A DNA stretch of 64,000 bases from Bacteroidota bacterium (GCA_018267095.1 JAFDZC010000011.1:157247-221246); one strand, 5' to 3'. Positions 8,519-17,774 are shown, counted from the stretch's first letter. Notes: generated by a model from the letters alone, not told the origin. Numbers and translations are program-made.

Positions 8519-9484
8519 TTATTTTTGATAAGATTCAATGATTTGATAGGCTACGCGCAAAGCTTCGGTTCCGTCTTCAAGCGTGACAATAGGTGTAGTG
8601 TTGTTATTAATGGCGTCGGCAAAAGTTTCGAGTTCATCCAAAATAGCGTTGTTGGGCAAAACTTCTGGGTTGTTGAAATAAATTTGTTTGCGCTCACCTT
8701 CGGCATTTTGCAAAATCATATCAAAATCACCGGGCACTTCGGGCGCATCTTTCATTTTGACCACTTCGCAGATTTTGTCGAGATAATCGACCGATATATA
8801 AGCATCTTTCTGAAAGAAACGCGACTTGCGCATATTTTTCATCGAAATACGACTCGAAGTAATATTGGCCACACAACCGTTTTCAAATTCCAAACGCGCA
8901 TTGGCAATATCCGGTGATTGGCTCAAAACCGAAACGCCACTGGCATGTACCGCTTTTACTTTTGATTTCACCACGCTCAAAATGGCGTCAATGTCGTGAA
9001 TCATCAAATCTAAAACCACCGGAACATCGGTGCCGCGCGGATTGAATTCAGCCAAACGATGCGTTTCAATAAACATCGGATTTTCGATTTGATCTTTGAC
9101 GGCTGTAAAAGCCGGATTAAAGCGCTCAACATGCCCCACTTGTCCTTTGACGTTGTATTCTTTTGAAAGCGCAATGATTTCTTCGGCTTCTTCAACGGTG
9201 TTGGCGATGGGTTTTTCGATGAAAACGTGTTTGCCCGATTTGATGGCTACTTTGGCACATTTGTAATGCGATAGCGTAGGCGTGACGATGTCAATCACAT
9301 CGACAGCATGAATCAGTTTTGCGATGGTATCGAAGCGCTCGTAGCCAAATTCAGCAGCGATTTTTTGGGCATATTCGGCATTCTCATCATAGAAGCCAAC
9401 CAGTTCGTATTTTTCAGATTGTTGTAATAAACGCAGGTGAATTTTACCGAGATGACCGGCACCCAGTACGCCGACTTTTAACAT
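8519..9484 (-). CDS. Gfo/Idh/MocA family NAD(P)-dependent oxidoreductase
   Basis: An oxidoreductase of 321 residues. The N-terminal Rossmann fold starts with VGVLGAGHLGKIHLRLL, and the family motif IEKPIANTVEEAEE follows the loop GKHVF. The C-terminal domain has DLMIHDIDAILSVV. The open frame runs 70 codons further upstream to 9694, but that part is low-complexity, crosses an intergenic repeat (9551-9626) and overlaps the divergent pcm gene, so I place the start at 9484 where MLKVGVLG begins. The substrate is not known; sugar derivatives are usual in this family. The 3-hydroxybutyryl-CoA dehydrogenase gene follows after 12 bases. Confidence 0.9.
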   Translation of the reverse strand: MLKVGVLGAGHLGKIHLRLLQQSEKYELVGFYDENAEYAQKIAAEFGYERFDTIAKLIHAVDVIDIVTPTLSHYKCAKVAIKSGKHVFIEKPIANTVEEAEEIIALSKEYNVKGQVGHVERFNPAFTAVKDQIENPMFIETHRLAEFNPRGTDVPVVLDLMIHDIDAILSVVKSKVKAVHASGVSVLSQSPDIANARLEFENGCVANITSSRISMKNMRKSRFFQKDAYISVDYLDKICEVVKMKDAPEVPGDFDMILQNAEGERKQIYFNNPEVLPNNAILDELETFADAINNNTTPIVTLEDGTEALRVAYQIIESYQK

Positions 9485-9550
9485 ATTCGAAAGTTTTGAG
9501 CAAAAATAGAAATTAATTGGATTGGAATCATTCCGAAACGCCGAATATTT

Positions 9551-9626
9551 TAGCCCCGACAGCAGCGGCATCCTTTTTTTAGAGGCACGAAAAAAAAAGA
9601 TATAGCGAATGGCGGGAAACAGCTCC
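9551..9626 (-). repeat. Flavobacterium-type intergenic repeat, copy 3
   Basis: On the minus strand the element begins GGAGCTGTTTCCCGCCATTC and ends CTGTCGGGGCTA. The central part has the CTTTTTTTTT / AAAAAAAGG inverted repeat typical of this family. It lies in the gap between divergent genes (the oxidoreductase and pcm), so it may sit in either 5' leader. Confidence 0.8.
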
Positions 9627-9677
9627 AAAAAATTATATTTGCCCTGAGTTTGAAAAGCCCTAAAATTTGCATCAACC

Positions 9678-10319
9678 TTGAAAGATACCAACAAACATAA
9701 AGGACTCCGAAATCAGTTGGCTGCCCAACTCAAAGAGAAAGGCATCACAGACGAGCGGGTTTTAGAGGCGGTTCGAAAAGTGCCGCGCCATTTGTTTTTA
9801 GATTCCGGTTTTGAAGATTTTGCCTATCAAGACAAGGCTTTTCCGATTGGTGCCGGACAAACCATTTCGCAACCGTATACAGTGGCTTTTCAGAGTCAGT
9901 TGCTCGAAGTTCAGAAAGATCATAAAATTCTTGAAATCGGTACCGGTTCGGGTTATCAGACAGCGGTTTTGTGTGTGATGGGCGCTAAAGTTTATAGCGT
10001 TGAACGCCAGAATGAACTGTTCAAACAAACTTCTATTCTACTACCGAAATTAGGCATCAGACCCAAACATTTATCTTTTGGCGATGGTTATAAAGGTTTG
10101 CCGAATCACGCGCCTTTTGACAGTATTATCGTCACTGCTGGAGCACCGATTATTCCACAGGCACTGATGGCGCAACTCAAAATTGGCGGGCGTTTGGTGA
10201 TTCCGTTGGGCGAAAAACACCAGATTATGACGATGCTTGTTCGCAAAAATGCCACGCAGTTTGAAAAGCATGAATTTGGTGAATTTAGATTTGTTCCGCT
10301 TTTAGAGAACAAAAATTAA
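9678..10319 (+). CDS. pcm: Protein-L-isoaspartate O-methyltransferase
   Basis: Repairs damaged proteins by methylating L-isoaspartyl residues with S-adenosylmethionine. The protein has 213 residues. Family motifs are VPRHLFLD near the N-terminus, the conserved AFPIGAGQTISQPYTVA, the SAM-binding loop ILEIGTGSGYQTAVL and the later GAPIIPQALMAQLKIGGRLVIP. The start codon is TTG at 9678; there is no in-frame ATG before the conserved region. The stop codon overlaps by four bases with the stop of the convergent XRE regulator gene. Length and motifs are complete. Confidence 0.93.
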   Translation: MKDTNKHKGLRNQLAAQLKEKGITDERVLEAVRKVPRHLFLDSGFEDFAYQDKAFPIGAGQTISQPYTVAFQSQLLEVQKDHKILEIGTGSGYQTAVLCVMGAKVYSVERQNELFKQTSILLPKLGIRPKHLSFGDGYKGLPNHAPFDSIIVTAGAPIIPQALMAQLKIGGRLVIPLGEKHQIMTMLVRKNATQFEKHEFGEFRFVPLLENKN

Positions 10320-10675
10320 ACACCTTTTTGGCGCAAAGTTTCCATTTTATTTTTGAGCGATTCCATTTCTTGAAACAACGCCTCAAGGGCTGAGTTTTGC
10401 TGTGGGGCAAGTTCTTTTTCAACTGCTTTGAGCGCCGATAATGCCAACGGCTCATTGTTGATTTCTTTGAGTATTTTTTGCTTGAGCCAAGCGATGGTAA
10501 GTTGTTCTAAATCAATTTTTAAAAGCTCTGAAAGTTGATGGATTTGTTTGCGCGTTGGCTGTCGTTGGCCGTTTTCAAATTTGCTGATGAGCGCTTGGTC
10601 AATATGCAAAAGCAACGAAACTTCTCGGGTAGTGTAACCGCTTTGTTCGCGCGCTTTTTTGAGTAAATCTTTCAT
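10316..10675 (-). CDS. XRE-family helix-turn-helix regulator
   Basis: A small regulator of about 119 residues. An HTH_3 domain fills residues 1-60: LLKKAREQSGYTTREVSLLL, then IDQALISKFENGQRQPTRKQ. The C-terminal part ends in a short predicted coiled coil rich in Glu and Lys (LFQEMESLKNKMETLRQ). A longer start seven codons upstream (10696) is possible; I favour MKDLLKK because it begins right before the first helix of the domain. It lies alone between pcm and smpB. Its targets are unknown. Confidence 0.85.
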   Translation of the reverse strand: MKDLLKKAREQSGYTTREVSLLLHIDQALISKFENGQRQPTRKQIHQLSELLKIDLEQLTIAWLKQKILKEINNEPLALSALKAVEKELAPQQNSALEALFQEMESLKNKMETLRQKGV

Positions 10676-10718
10676 GACTTTTTTGTGTGAAGACAAATTT
10701 AGTCAATCAACGCACAAA

Positions 10719-11171
10719 TTAGAAACTTTTCTTAAGTCGGTCTAAATCGCGTTTGGTGTCTTGTTCTTTAAGCGATTCGCGTTTGTCGTAGGTTTTCTTT
10801 CCGCGGCACAAGCCGATTTCAAGCTTAGCCAAACCGTTTTCATTGGTAAATAATCGCAATGGAATGATGGTCAAACCTTTTACCTGAACATTTTTGTGGA
10901 GCGATTTGAGCTCGCGTTTGTTGAGCAATAATTTGCGTTCGCTGCGCGCTTTGTGGTTGAATTGATTGCCAAACGCGTATTCTTCTACATACGTATTGAT
11001 GACAAAAAGTTCATGACCGCTGAATTCGCAAAAACCTTCGGCAATATTCGCTTTGCCCAAGCGGATTGATTTGATTTCAGTTCCGGTCAGTACAATGCCC
11101 GCCGTGTAGGTTTCGAGAATTTCATAATCGAACCGAGCGCGTTTATTGAGTATGTTGGCCGCTTTTTGCAT
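10719..11171 (-). CDS. smpB: SsrA-binding protein SmpB
   Basis: Binds tmRNA and is needed for trans-translation, the rescue of stalled ribosomes. The protein is 150 residues when started at 11171 (MQKAANILNKRARFDYEILE), the normal SmpB length; an upstream in-frame ATG at 11210 would add 13 unconserved residues. Family motifs seen are AGIVLTGTEIKSIRLGKANI, the beta-barrel segment KARSERKLLLNKREL and the basic C-terminal tail GKKTYDKRE ... DRLKKSF. The tmRNA gene itself is not in this window. Confidence 0.95.
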   Translation of the reverse strand: MQKAANILNKRARFDYEILETYTAGIVLTGTEIKSIRLGKANIAEGFCEFSGHELFVINTYVEEYAFGNQFNHKARSERKLLLNKRELKSLHKNVQVKGLTIIPLRLFTNENGLAKLEIGLCRGKKTYDKRESLKEQDTKRDLDRLKKSF

Positions 11172-11226
11172 AGGAGCGCAAAGGTAATAGAAATCATTAT
11201 TTGACGACATGCTCTGCAGTAAATTG

Positions 11227-11257
11227 TTGTTAAATAAAAAGTGAATAAACTACTTTG
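11227..11257 (+). promoter_or_regulatory. Putative promoter for the subtilase gene
   Basis: TTG at 11227-11229, a 21-base spacer and TACTTTG at 11251-11257, 66 bases before the ATG at 11324. This is a near match to TTG / TAnnTTTG, one base short in the -7 box. Confidence 0.35.
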
Positions 11258-11323
11258 TTTTGATTGATTCAGAAGATTTATTTAACTAAATTCGTGCATC
11301 AACCTTCAATAAAACAATGACTT

Positions 11324-12837
11324 ATGATGAAAAAACTAGCTCGATACAGTTTGATTCTGGCTTTTGCCGTGGCTTGTTCTGACCACAATTCAGAATCTGA
11401 AATTTCGATTCCGTCGGCGCAAAAAGAGCCTTTGACGACCGCGCAAATCAATGCTGAAATTGACAAGAAAACAATGATTGGTGAGGATTTTCGTTGGAAA
11501 AATGCTTCTTCACATTTGCTTTGGAGCGCTATTGCCCAAGGAAATTTCTTAGTGAGCATCGGTTTTGGAAATAATGCGGCTGATTTTGACCGCAGCAAAT
11601 CGACCAATCAAGCCAAAATTCAAGACGAATTATTACAAACCATTGTTCAATATGAAAATCAGCCGATGGATAAAGTTTTGGTTTCGGCCGATCGTTATTT
11701 AACCCAACTAAACGTTGTTATTCACAATCAAGAAACCATTATTGCTTTGCGCAAAAGTCCGTTCATTCGCTATATTGAACCTGCAGATTATCGTTATGTG
11801 GCTTTAAAAAATAATGCCAATCGTTTGGCTGCAGCGGCGAGTTCGGCGGGTTCATCCGGATGCGGTTTTGACATTGAAGCTTTGAGTACGGCCGATTATA
11901 CTACTGTGACACCCAACGCCAAAGCTCCGTGGACATTTTATCAGCACAACATTCCAACCGCTTGGAATTATAGCACCGGTCGCGGGGTGACTATTGGTAT
12001 TGTTGATACCGGAGTTTCTCCGAATCAGACTTTGCTGGGAACTAATTTCAACAACGGAGATTCAGCCGGAAGAACCATTCAAAATTTGGCGTTTATGTAG
12101 ATTCGATTTGGCCATGGAGCACCACAACTGATGGGCCGAACGATCAATGTGGGCACGGAACCAGCATGGCTTCTGTGGCAACAGCTCCGAGAAATAACCG
12201 CGGAATGCCGGTAGGAGTAGCTTATAATGCTAATTTGGTAACTTATAGAGCCGCTTCAAATGTAGTTTTGGACGGTTACCAAGAGCAAGAAGGCGTTAAA
12301 AAAGCTTTTACTGCTTTGGGGAATAATACGAGTGTGAAAATCATTTCGATGTCGATGGGGTATGTTTTTTCGGTCGGAAAAATTGAAGACGCGATTAAAT
12401 ATGCCTACAGCAAAGGAAAATTGATTTTTTGCGCTGCCGGAACTTCTACGAGTTTTACGACTTTTGTTGGGGTTATTTTTCCGGCTTGGATGCCAGAAAC
12501 CGTTGCTGTAACGGGTGTTAAAGAAGGAGCTACTCCGCAAAAATGTGATGTTTGCCACAGCGGAAGTAAAGTCGATTTTACCGTGGTGATGCAACGTGCC
12601 GGTTCTGGTAACTCGGTGCCGGTGAACAGCTATTACGACAATCAAACCAATTATGTGGGCGGATCATCAGTAGCCACCGCTACCACAGCCGGAATTGCCG
12701 CTTTGGTTTGGTCAAAAAACACCACTTGGACACGCGATCAGGTTTTGGCTAAGATGCGTCAATCGGGAAGTTTTTATCCGAACAGAAATGCTGAACTAGG
12801 TTACGGAAATGTAAATGCAGCCGCAGCTGTTCAATAA
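11324..12837 (+). pseudogene. S8 family subtilisin-like serine protease, split by a one-base frameshift
   Basis: Two open frames, 11324-12100 and 12166-12837, are the halves of one subtilase. The first half starts with a lipoprotein-like signal (MMKKLARYSLILAFAVAC, candidate Cys18), then a propeptide region, then the catalytic Asp in IGIVDTGVSPN. It stops at a TAG at 12098. In the next frame the sequence between the halves reads GVYVDSIWPW and continues to the catalytic His in CGHGTSMASVAT; the Ser lies in GGSSVATATTAG. Restoring one base near the A/T run at 12080-12087 (CAAAATTTGG) would give an intact protein of about 504 residues with the full Asp-His-Ser triad. This is either a recent null mutation or a sequencing error at a homopolymer. 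Confidence 0.88.
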
Positions 12838-12861
12838 TCAACACGAAAAACAAAACGTTAC

Positions 12862-12888
12862 AGCCGCCGGATTTTCTGGCGGTTTTTT
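12862..12888 (+). terminator. Terminator after the subtilase gene
   Basis: CCGCC and GGCGG pair around a nine-base loop, and six T residues follow. The T run overlaps the stop of the convergent GNAT gene. Confidence 0.75.
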
Positions 12889-13447
12889 ATTTTCTGAAGT
12901 TTCTTTTAAGCAAAGAATAAATCACCGTATCCCAGAATTTGCCTTCGTATAATTCGTTTTCGAGTATGTGGGCTTCTTTGACAAAACCGTTTTTTATTAA
13001 GACTTTTTCAGAGGCATAATTCTCCGGGTCAATCACAGCTTCAACCGAATGCAATTGCATCACTTCAAATCCGTATTCCAAAACCGCATCAATCGCTTCA
13101 GTGGTAATGCCTTGACCGTTGAATTCAGGTAAAATCATGTAACCGATTTCTGTACGGTGATTTTCGGGTTGTAATCGGTAATGCCCAATGATACCAATGA
13201 GTTGTGGGTTGTCTTTTAAAGTAATCGCCCAGTTGATGCCTTCATTGCTGTTGATTTTATCATCAATCATTTTAAAATGCTCTAAAGCTTCATCCATCGA
13301 AGTGACGAGTGGACGAGGAATAAACTTCATCGTTTCAGGGTTACTGCGCAAGGCGAATATCTGCGGAGCGTCATCAGCAGTCAATCTTCTGAGCAATAAA
13401 CGCGGAGTTTCTAAAATCGGGAAAGGGCTAAAATTAAAGCTGAGCAT
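12887..13447 (-). CDS. GNAT family N-acetyltransferase (RimJ/RimL-like)
   Basis: An acetyltransferase of 186 residues, type Acetyltransf_3. The N-terminal ETPRLLLRRLTADDAPQIFA is typical of the RimJ/RimL/YdaF group. The acetyl-CoA binding region is seen in IGYMILPEFNGQGITTEAID, and the C-terminal part has VIDPENYASEKVLIKNGFVK. The target could be a ribosomal protein N-terminus or a small molecule; members of this group vary widely. It is a single gene between a converging subtilase gene and a diverging small gene. Confidence 0.88.
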   Translation of the reverse strand: MLSFNFSPFPILETPRLLLRRLTADDAPQIFALRSNPETMKFIPRPLVTSMDEALEHFKMIDDKINSNEGINWAITLKDNPQLIGIIGHYRLQPENHRTEIGYMILPEFNGQGITTEAIDAVLEYGFEVMQLHSVEAVIDPENYASEKVLIKNGFVKEAHILENELYEGKFWDTVIYSLLKRNFRK

Positions 13448-13614
13448 AGGTTTGTTTTTAGTAGTTCAATGTTATGAAAAATTTGTGAAGTAGGGTATAT
13501 GAAAAAGTGGCTGTTAACGTTATACATCGATAAATCAACAAAAGAGTAGGGTTTGTATGATTATTTTACTACTTTCACCATCCCTAATCTATTACTAACC
13601 AAAAAAATACTGTT

Positions 13615-13896
13615 ATGGCTACTCCATTTGAAAACATTGCAAAAGAGCAAATTCACTCGTTGAAATTTCCGCACACAGACGTTCTTGACAATCCTCAAGC
13701 CATCAGTCAACGAAAGGTTGATTTGCAACGCGCCTTGGCTCTGGGTAATTTAGAGCATTCAAAAATCAAGATTTACTTTGAAGACAATCAATCCAAAAAA
13801 ATGGTCGAAACTACGGTTTGGGCGCTAACGGATGAGCAAGTTGTTCTCAAACAAGGCGCCGGAATTCCGATTAATAGGATTTATTACGCAGCATAA
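13615..13896 (+). CDS. Small conserved-looking protein of unknown function (93 aa)
   Basis: An acidic to neutral protein of 93 residues that I do not recognise as a named family. The N-terminal half is predicted helical (ISQRKVDLQRALALGNLEHS). The C-terminal half has alternating hydrophobic residues suggestive of a small beta barrel (KIKIYFEDN, VETTVWALTDEQVVLKQG, IPINRIYYA). There is no signal peptide or membrane segment. It has its own clear terminator directly after the stop, so it is probably an expressed single-gene unit. Codon use is like its neighbours. Any nucleic-acid-binding role would be a guess from the predicted barrel. Confidence 0.8.
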   Translation: MATPFENIAKEQIHSLKFPHTDVLDNPQAISQRKVDLQRALALGNLEHSKIKIYFEDNQSKKMVETTVWALTDEQVVLKQGAGIPINRIYYAA

Positions 13897-13919
13897 ATTG
13901 TAAAGGTTCACAGAAGAAA

Positions 13920-13949
13920 AACATCGGCATACAAAACCGGTGTTTTTTT
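13920..13949 (+). terminator. Terminator after the 93-residue protein gene
   Basis: ACATCGG and CCGGTGT pair (one G-T) with a loop of nine bases, then seven T residues. Confidence 0.75.
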
Positions 13950-13957
13950 ATGCAGTT

Positions 13958-13991
13958 TTGTCAGCAATTCTGCGGGTAAAGTCTATCTTTG
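13958..13991 (+). promoter_or_regulatory. Putative promoter for the HD hydrolase gene
   Basis: TTG at 13958-13960 and a perfect -7 box TATCTTTG at 13984-13991, spacer 23 bases, with the ATG at 14005. It follows directly on the terminator of the previous gene. Confidence 0.5.
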
Positions 13992-14004
13992 TGCACCAAA
14001 TAAA

Positions 14005-15246
14005 ATGAACGTGAGCCAAGTCAATAAACTCAAAATTCTCAACGATCCGATTTACGGTTTTATTACCATTCCCAACGCTTTGTTGTACGATTTAATTCAG
14101 CATCCGTATTTTCAGCGATTGCGCAGGATTTCACAAATGGGTTTGTCGTACTTGGTTTATCCGGGCGCGCACCATACGCGTTTTCATCACGCCTTGGGTT
14201 GCATGCACATGATGCAAAAGGCTATTGAAGTTTTGCGTTTCAAACAAGTCAATATCAGCAAAGAAGAAGAAAATGCCTTACTGATTGCCATTTTGCTGCA
14301 CGACATTGGACACGGACCGTTCTCACACGCTATGGAACACAGCATTGTAGAAAATGTGAGCCATGAACAGCTTTCTTTGCGGTTCATGGATGAACTCAAC
14401 CGAGAATTTGACGGTCAACTTTCATTAGCGATTCAGGTTTTTAAAGGTGAATATCCGCGAAAATTTATGCTTCAGCTGATTTCAAGTCAACTTGATATGG
14501 ACCGCATGGATTACCTCAAACGCGATAGTTTTTACACCGGTGTGGCCGAAGGAAACATCAATTCAGATCGGCTGATTCAAATGCTCAATGTAGTGGATGA
14601 TGTTTTGGTGATGGAAGAAAAAGGAATCTATTCAATCGAGAAATTTTTGATGGCTCGAAGACTCATGTATTGGCAAGCTTATTTACACAAGACCAGCTTG
14701 GTAGCTGAATTAATTTTGACAAAAATTTTAAAAAGAGCCAAAGAACTTTCGCTCAAAGGAATTCCACTAAAAGCAAGCGATGCTTTATCTTTTTTTATGT
14801 CGCATAAAATTGAACTTGCACATTTTGACACTAAAGTTTTGCAACAATTTGCCGAGTTAGATGATTTTGATATTGTCAGCGCGCTCAAAGCATGGCAATA
14901 CCACGATGATTTTATTTTGAGTCAATTATCTCGAATGATTATCCATCGTGATTTGCTCAAAATTAAGCTCAACAGCGATAAGTTTGAGTTGTCTTTTATT
15001 CAAGACTTAACGCATAAATGTATGAGCGAATATAAATTGTCTGCTCAAGACGCTCAGTATTTTATCTTCAAAGGAAAAATCAAGAATCAAGCATACAACA
15101 AGTCTGCTGAGCCGATTCGCATTCTCAAAAAAGACAAAAGCATTGAAGATGTAGTCGAGGCTTCAGATCAGCTCAATTTAAAAGCCTTGTCAAAACCGGT
15201 AACCAAATATTATGTTTGCTACCCGAAACAACTGATCGAAAATTAA
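14005..15246 (+). CDS. HD domain phosphohydrolase (dGTPase/SAMHD1-like)
   Basis: A protein of 413 residues from the HD superfamily of metal-dependent phosphohydrolases. Metal ligands are visible in TRFHHALGCMHMM, in LLHDIGHGPFSHAMEH (the HD pair) and in the later SSQLDMDRMDYLKRDS, the third conserved Asp. The N-terminal motif NDPIYGFITIP and YFQRLRRISQMGLSYLVYPG are typical of the YdhJ/SAMHD1-like group found in Bacteroidota. The reaction may be hydrolysis of dNTPs, but that is unproven for this subgroup. It stands just upstream of the lipid A cluster, on the same strand with a 97-base gap, an arrangement I recall from other Flavobacteriia. Confidence 0.88.
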   Translation: MNVSQVNKLKILNDPIYGFITIPNALLYDLIQHPYFQRLRRISQMGLSYLVYPGAHHTRFHHALGCMHMMQKAIEVLRFKQVNISKEEENALLIAILLHDIGHGPFSHAMEHSIVENVSHEQLSLRFMDELNREFDGQLSLAIQVFKGEYPRKFMLQLISSQLDMDRMDYLKRDSFYTGVAEGNINSDRLIQMLNVVDDVLVMEEKGIYSIEKFLMARRLMYWQAYLHKTSLVAELILTKILKRAKELSLKGIPLKASDALSFFMSHKIELAHFDTKVLQQFAELDDFDIVSALKAWQYHDDFILSQLSRMIIHRDLLKIKLNSDKFELSFIQDLTHKCMSEYKLSAQDAQYFIFKGKIKNQAYNKSAEPIRILKKDKSIEDVVEASDQLNLKALSKPVTKYYVCYPKQLIEN

Positions 15247-15266
15247 CAACCAAAAGCGATTTTTTA

Positions 15267-15274
15267 TATTTTTG
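15267..15274 (+). promoter_or_regulatory. Possible -7 box for the lipid A cluster
   Basis: TATTTTTG fits TAnnTTTG, 70 bases before the lpxD start at 15344. No good -33 TTG is seen at the right distance, so this is weak. Confidence 0.25.
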
Positions 15275-15343
15275 TCCGTTTATAAGCAAACGCTTTTGAT
15301 AAAAAACAAAATCTGAACTAAGGGCACACGCAGAACACCGCAG

Positions 15344-16366
15344 ATGAAATTTACAGCAGAGCAAATAGCAGGCATCCTCGAGGGTGAAGTAGTAGGAAAT
15401 CCTCATGCCGAAGTATCTACCTTATCCAAAATTGAAGAAGGCACCGAAGGTTCACTGACTTTCCTGGCCAATCCAAAATACGAATCCTATATTTACAACA
15501 CGCAAGCGACCATCACCATTGTCAATCAGACTTTTGTGCCTGAATCTCCGCTATCAACAACCATGATTAAAGTGGCTGATGCCTATTTGGCTTTTACTAA
15601 ATTGCTCACTTATTATGACCAAGCCATGAAAGCCAGTAAAGTTGGCATCGAAGAACAAACAGTCATATCAAAATCGGCAACCCACGGAGAGAACTTATAT
15701 TTGGGCAGTTTTAGTTATGTAGGGGAAAATGTCAGTCTTGGCGATAATGTCAAAATTTACCCAAATTCATACATTGGCGACAACGTAAAAATTGGTCACA
15801 ACGTTACGGTTTTTGCCGGCGCTAAAATCTATTCCGATACGGTTATCGGGAACAATTGTGTGATTCATTCCGGAGCTATTATTGGGGCTGATGGATTTGG
15901 GTTTGCCCCGAATGCTGAAGGCACCTATACCAAAGTTCCACAAATTGGCAATGTTATTCTTGAAGAAGATGTTGAAATTGGTGCCTCAACTACTATAGAT
16001 CGCGCGACCATGGGATCAACCATAATTCGAAAAGGTGTAAAACTTGACAATCAAATACAAATTGCACACAATGTTGAAATAGGCGAAAACACCGTTATTG
16101 CAGCGCAAACAGGTGTAGCGGGTTCTACCAAAATAGGTAAAAATTGCATTATTGGCGGACAAGTTGGTTTTGCCGGACATTTAACCATTGGCAACAATGT
16201 GCGTATTCAAGCGCAATCAGGCATCGGAAAAAACATCAAAGACAATGAGATTTTGCAAGGCAGTCCGGCCTTTAATTACGGAGATTACAACAAATCATAT
16301 GTTCATTTCCGCAATTTGCCCAAAATTGTCAGCGAACTCAACGAACTCATCAAGAAAGAAAAATAA
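15344..16366 (+). CDS. lpxD: UDP-3-O-(3-hydroxyacyl)glucosamine N-acyltransferase
   Basis: Adds the second 3-hydroxyacyl chain to the amino group of UDP-3-O-acylglucosamine, the third step of lipid A synthesis. The protein has 340 residues. Residues 1-100 form the uridine-binding domain ([28 protein letters not shown]). Residues about 105-320 form a left-handed beta helix of hexapeptide repeats ([19 protein letters not shown]). The catalytic His lies in [12 protein letters not shown], and the conserved IIGADGFGF is present. It is the first gene of a run lpxD, lpxC-fabZ, lpxA. A second, shorter LpxD-like gene follows at 19165. Confidence 0.95.
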   Translation: MKFTAEQIAGILEGEVVGNPHAEVSTLSKIEEGTEGSLTFLANPKYESYIYNTQATITIVNQTFVPESPLSTTMIKVADAYLAFTKLLTYYDQAMKASKVGIEEQTVISKSATHGENLYLGSFSYVGENVSLGDNVKIYPNSYIGDNVKIGHNVTVFAGAKIYSDTVIGNNCVIHSGAIIGADGFGFAPNAEGTYTKVPQIGNVILEEDVEIGASTTIDRATMGSTIIRKGVKLDNQIQIAHNVEIGENTVIAAQTGVAGSTKIGKNCIIGGQVGFAGHLTIGNNVRIQAQSGIGKNIKDNEILQGSPAFNYGDYNKSYVHFRNLPKIVSELNELIKKEK

Positions 16367-16384
16367 ATAATTAAACAAAATACA

Positions 16385-17773
16385 ATGGTTAAACAAAAGA
16401 CCATCCAAAATGAAGTTTTTCTGGTAGGCGTAGGCTTACACACCGGAAAAGAAGTAAAAATGACATTCAAACCGGCGCCTGAAAACAACGGTTACACATT
16501 TGTTCGTGTGGATTTAGAAGGTTCACCCATTATTGAGGCCGATGCCAATTATGTGGTGAATACACAACGCGGAACCAACCTTGAGAAATTAGGAGTTAAA
16601 ATTCAAACCTCTGAGCATGTTTTGGCAGCCTTTGTGGGTTGTGATGTTGACAATGTAATCATAGAACTCGATGCTTCAGAACCGCCGATTATGGATGGTT
16701 CTTCAAAATTCTTTGTTGAAGCTATTGAAAAAGCCGGTATTGTTGAACAAGAGGCCGAGCGCAAAGTTTATGTGGTGAAAGAAATCATTTCATATCTTGA
16801 CGAAAGCACCGGAAGCGAGATTCTCGTGATGCCAAGCGATGACTACCAAGTAACCACGATGGTTGACTTTGGTACTAAAGTTCTGGGCACGCAAAACGCG
16901 ACACTCAAAACCATGAGTGATTTCAAAACTGAAATTGCCGATGCCAGAACCTTTAGCTTTTTGCATGAACTTGAAACTTTACTAGATGGCGGTCTGATCA
17001 AAGGTGGCGATTTGAACAACGCCATTGTTTATGTCGATAAAGAGATTTCCGAAAAAACCATGAACAACCTCAAAAAGGCTTTTGGTAAAGAAGAAATCGC
17101 GGTAAAACCCAACGGAATTCTCGACAATTTGACTTTGCATTATCCTAATGAAGCAGCTCGACACAAATTACTCGATGTGATTGGTGATTTAGCTTTAATT
17201 GGTACGCGCATTCAAGGAAAAGTAATCGCCAACAAACCGGGGCATTTTGTCAATACGCAGTTTGCTAAAAAACTTTCTAAAATCATTAAAATAGAGCAAC
17301 GCAATCAGGTTCCGACTTATGATTTGAACAAAGAACCGCTCATGGACATCCATGAAATCATGCGCTTGCTTCCGCATAGACCTCCGTTTTTGTTTGTTGA
17401 TCGCATCATTGAAATGTCTGATTCACACGTGGTCGGAATGAAAAATGTCACGATGAATGAAACCTTTTTCGTCGGTCACTTTCCGGGCGCACCGGTCATG
17501 CCGGGTGTGATTATCGTTGAAGCCATGGCTCAAACCGGCGGAATCTTGATTTTGAGTTCGGTTCCGGATCCTGAAAACTATTTGACTTTCTTTATGAAAA
17601 TTGACAATGTCAAATTCAAACAAAAAGTATTACCGGGCGACACGCTTATCTTTAAATGCGATTTGATCAGTCCGATTCGTCGCGGTATTTGCCACATGCA
17701 AGCCAATGCTTATGCCAACGGAAAATTGGTAGCCGAAGCTGAATTGATGGCCCAAATTTCAAAAAAACAATAA
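16385..17773 (+). CDS. lpxC-fabZ: Bifunctional UDP-3-O-acyl-N-acetylglucosamine deacetylase / 3-hydroxyacyl-ACP dehydratase
   Basis: A fusion of two enzymes in 462 residues. Residues about 1-310 are LpxC, the zinc-dependent deacetylase that commits UDP-GlcNAc to lipid A: GVGLHTGKEVKM, the zinc ligand region TSEHVLAAF, DGSSKFFVEAI, and the HKLLDVIGDLAL motif with catalytic residues. Residues about 319-462 are FabZ, the 3-hydroxyacyl-ACP dehydratase: MRLLPHRPPFLFVDRI and the active-site region GHFPGAPVMPGVIIVEAMAQ with its His and Glu. The fusion is typical of Bacteroidota and couples use and consumption of 3-hydroxyacyl-ACP. It lies 18 bases after lpxD and one base before lpxA. Confidence 0.96.
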   Translation: MVKQKTIQNEVFLVGVGLHTGKEVKMTFKPAPENNGYTFVRVDLEGSPIIEADANYVVNTQRGTNLEKLGVKIQTSEHVLAAFVGCDVDNVIIELDASEPPIMDGSSKFFVEAIEKAGIVEQEAERKVYVVKEIISYLDESTGSEILVMPSDDYQVTTMVDFGTKVLGTQNATLKTMSDFKTEIADARTFSFLHELETLLDGGLIKGGDLNNAIVYVDKEISEKTMNNLKKAFGKEEIAVKPNGILDNLTLHYPNEAARHKLLDVIGDLALIGTRIQGKVIANKPGHFVNTQFAKKLSKIIKIEQRNQVPTYDLNKEPLMDIHEIMRLLPHRPPFLFVDRIIEMSDSHVVGMKNVTMNETFFVGHFPGAPVMPGVIIVEAMAQTGGILILSSVPDPENYLTFFMKIDNVKFKQKVLPGDTLIFKCDLISPIRRGICHMQANAYANGKLVAEAELMAQISKKQ

Positions 17774-17774
17774 A

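Noticed and set aside
9485-9694. 70-residue N-terminal extension of the Gfo/Idh oxidoreductase
   Set aside because: It crosses an intergenic repeat and the pcm start; the Rossmann fold begins at the ATG at 9484.
11324-12837. Two separate genes for the subtilase halves
   Set aside because: The second half has no proper start, and the intervening sequence encodes the conserved His region in the shifted frame, so it is one broken gene.
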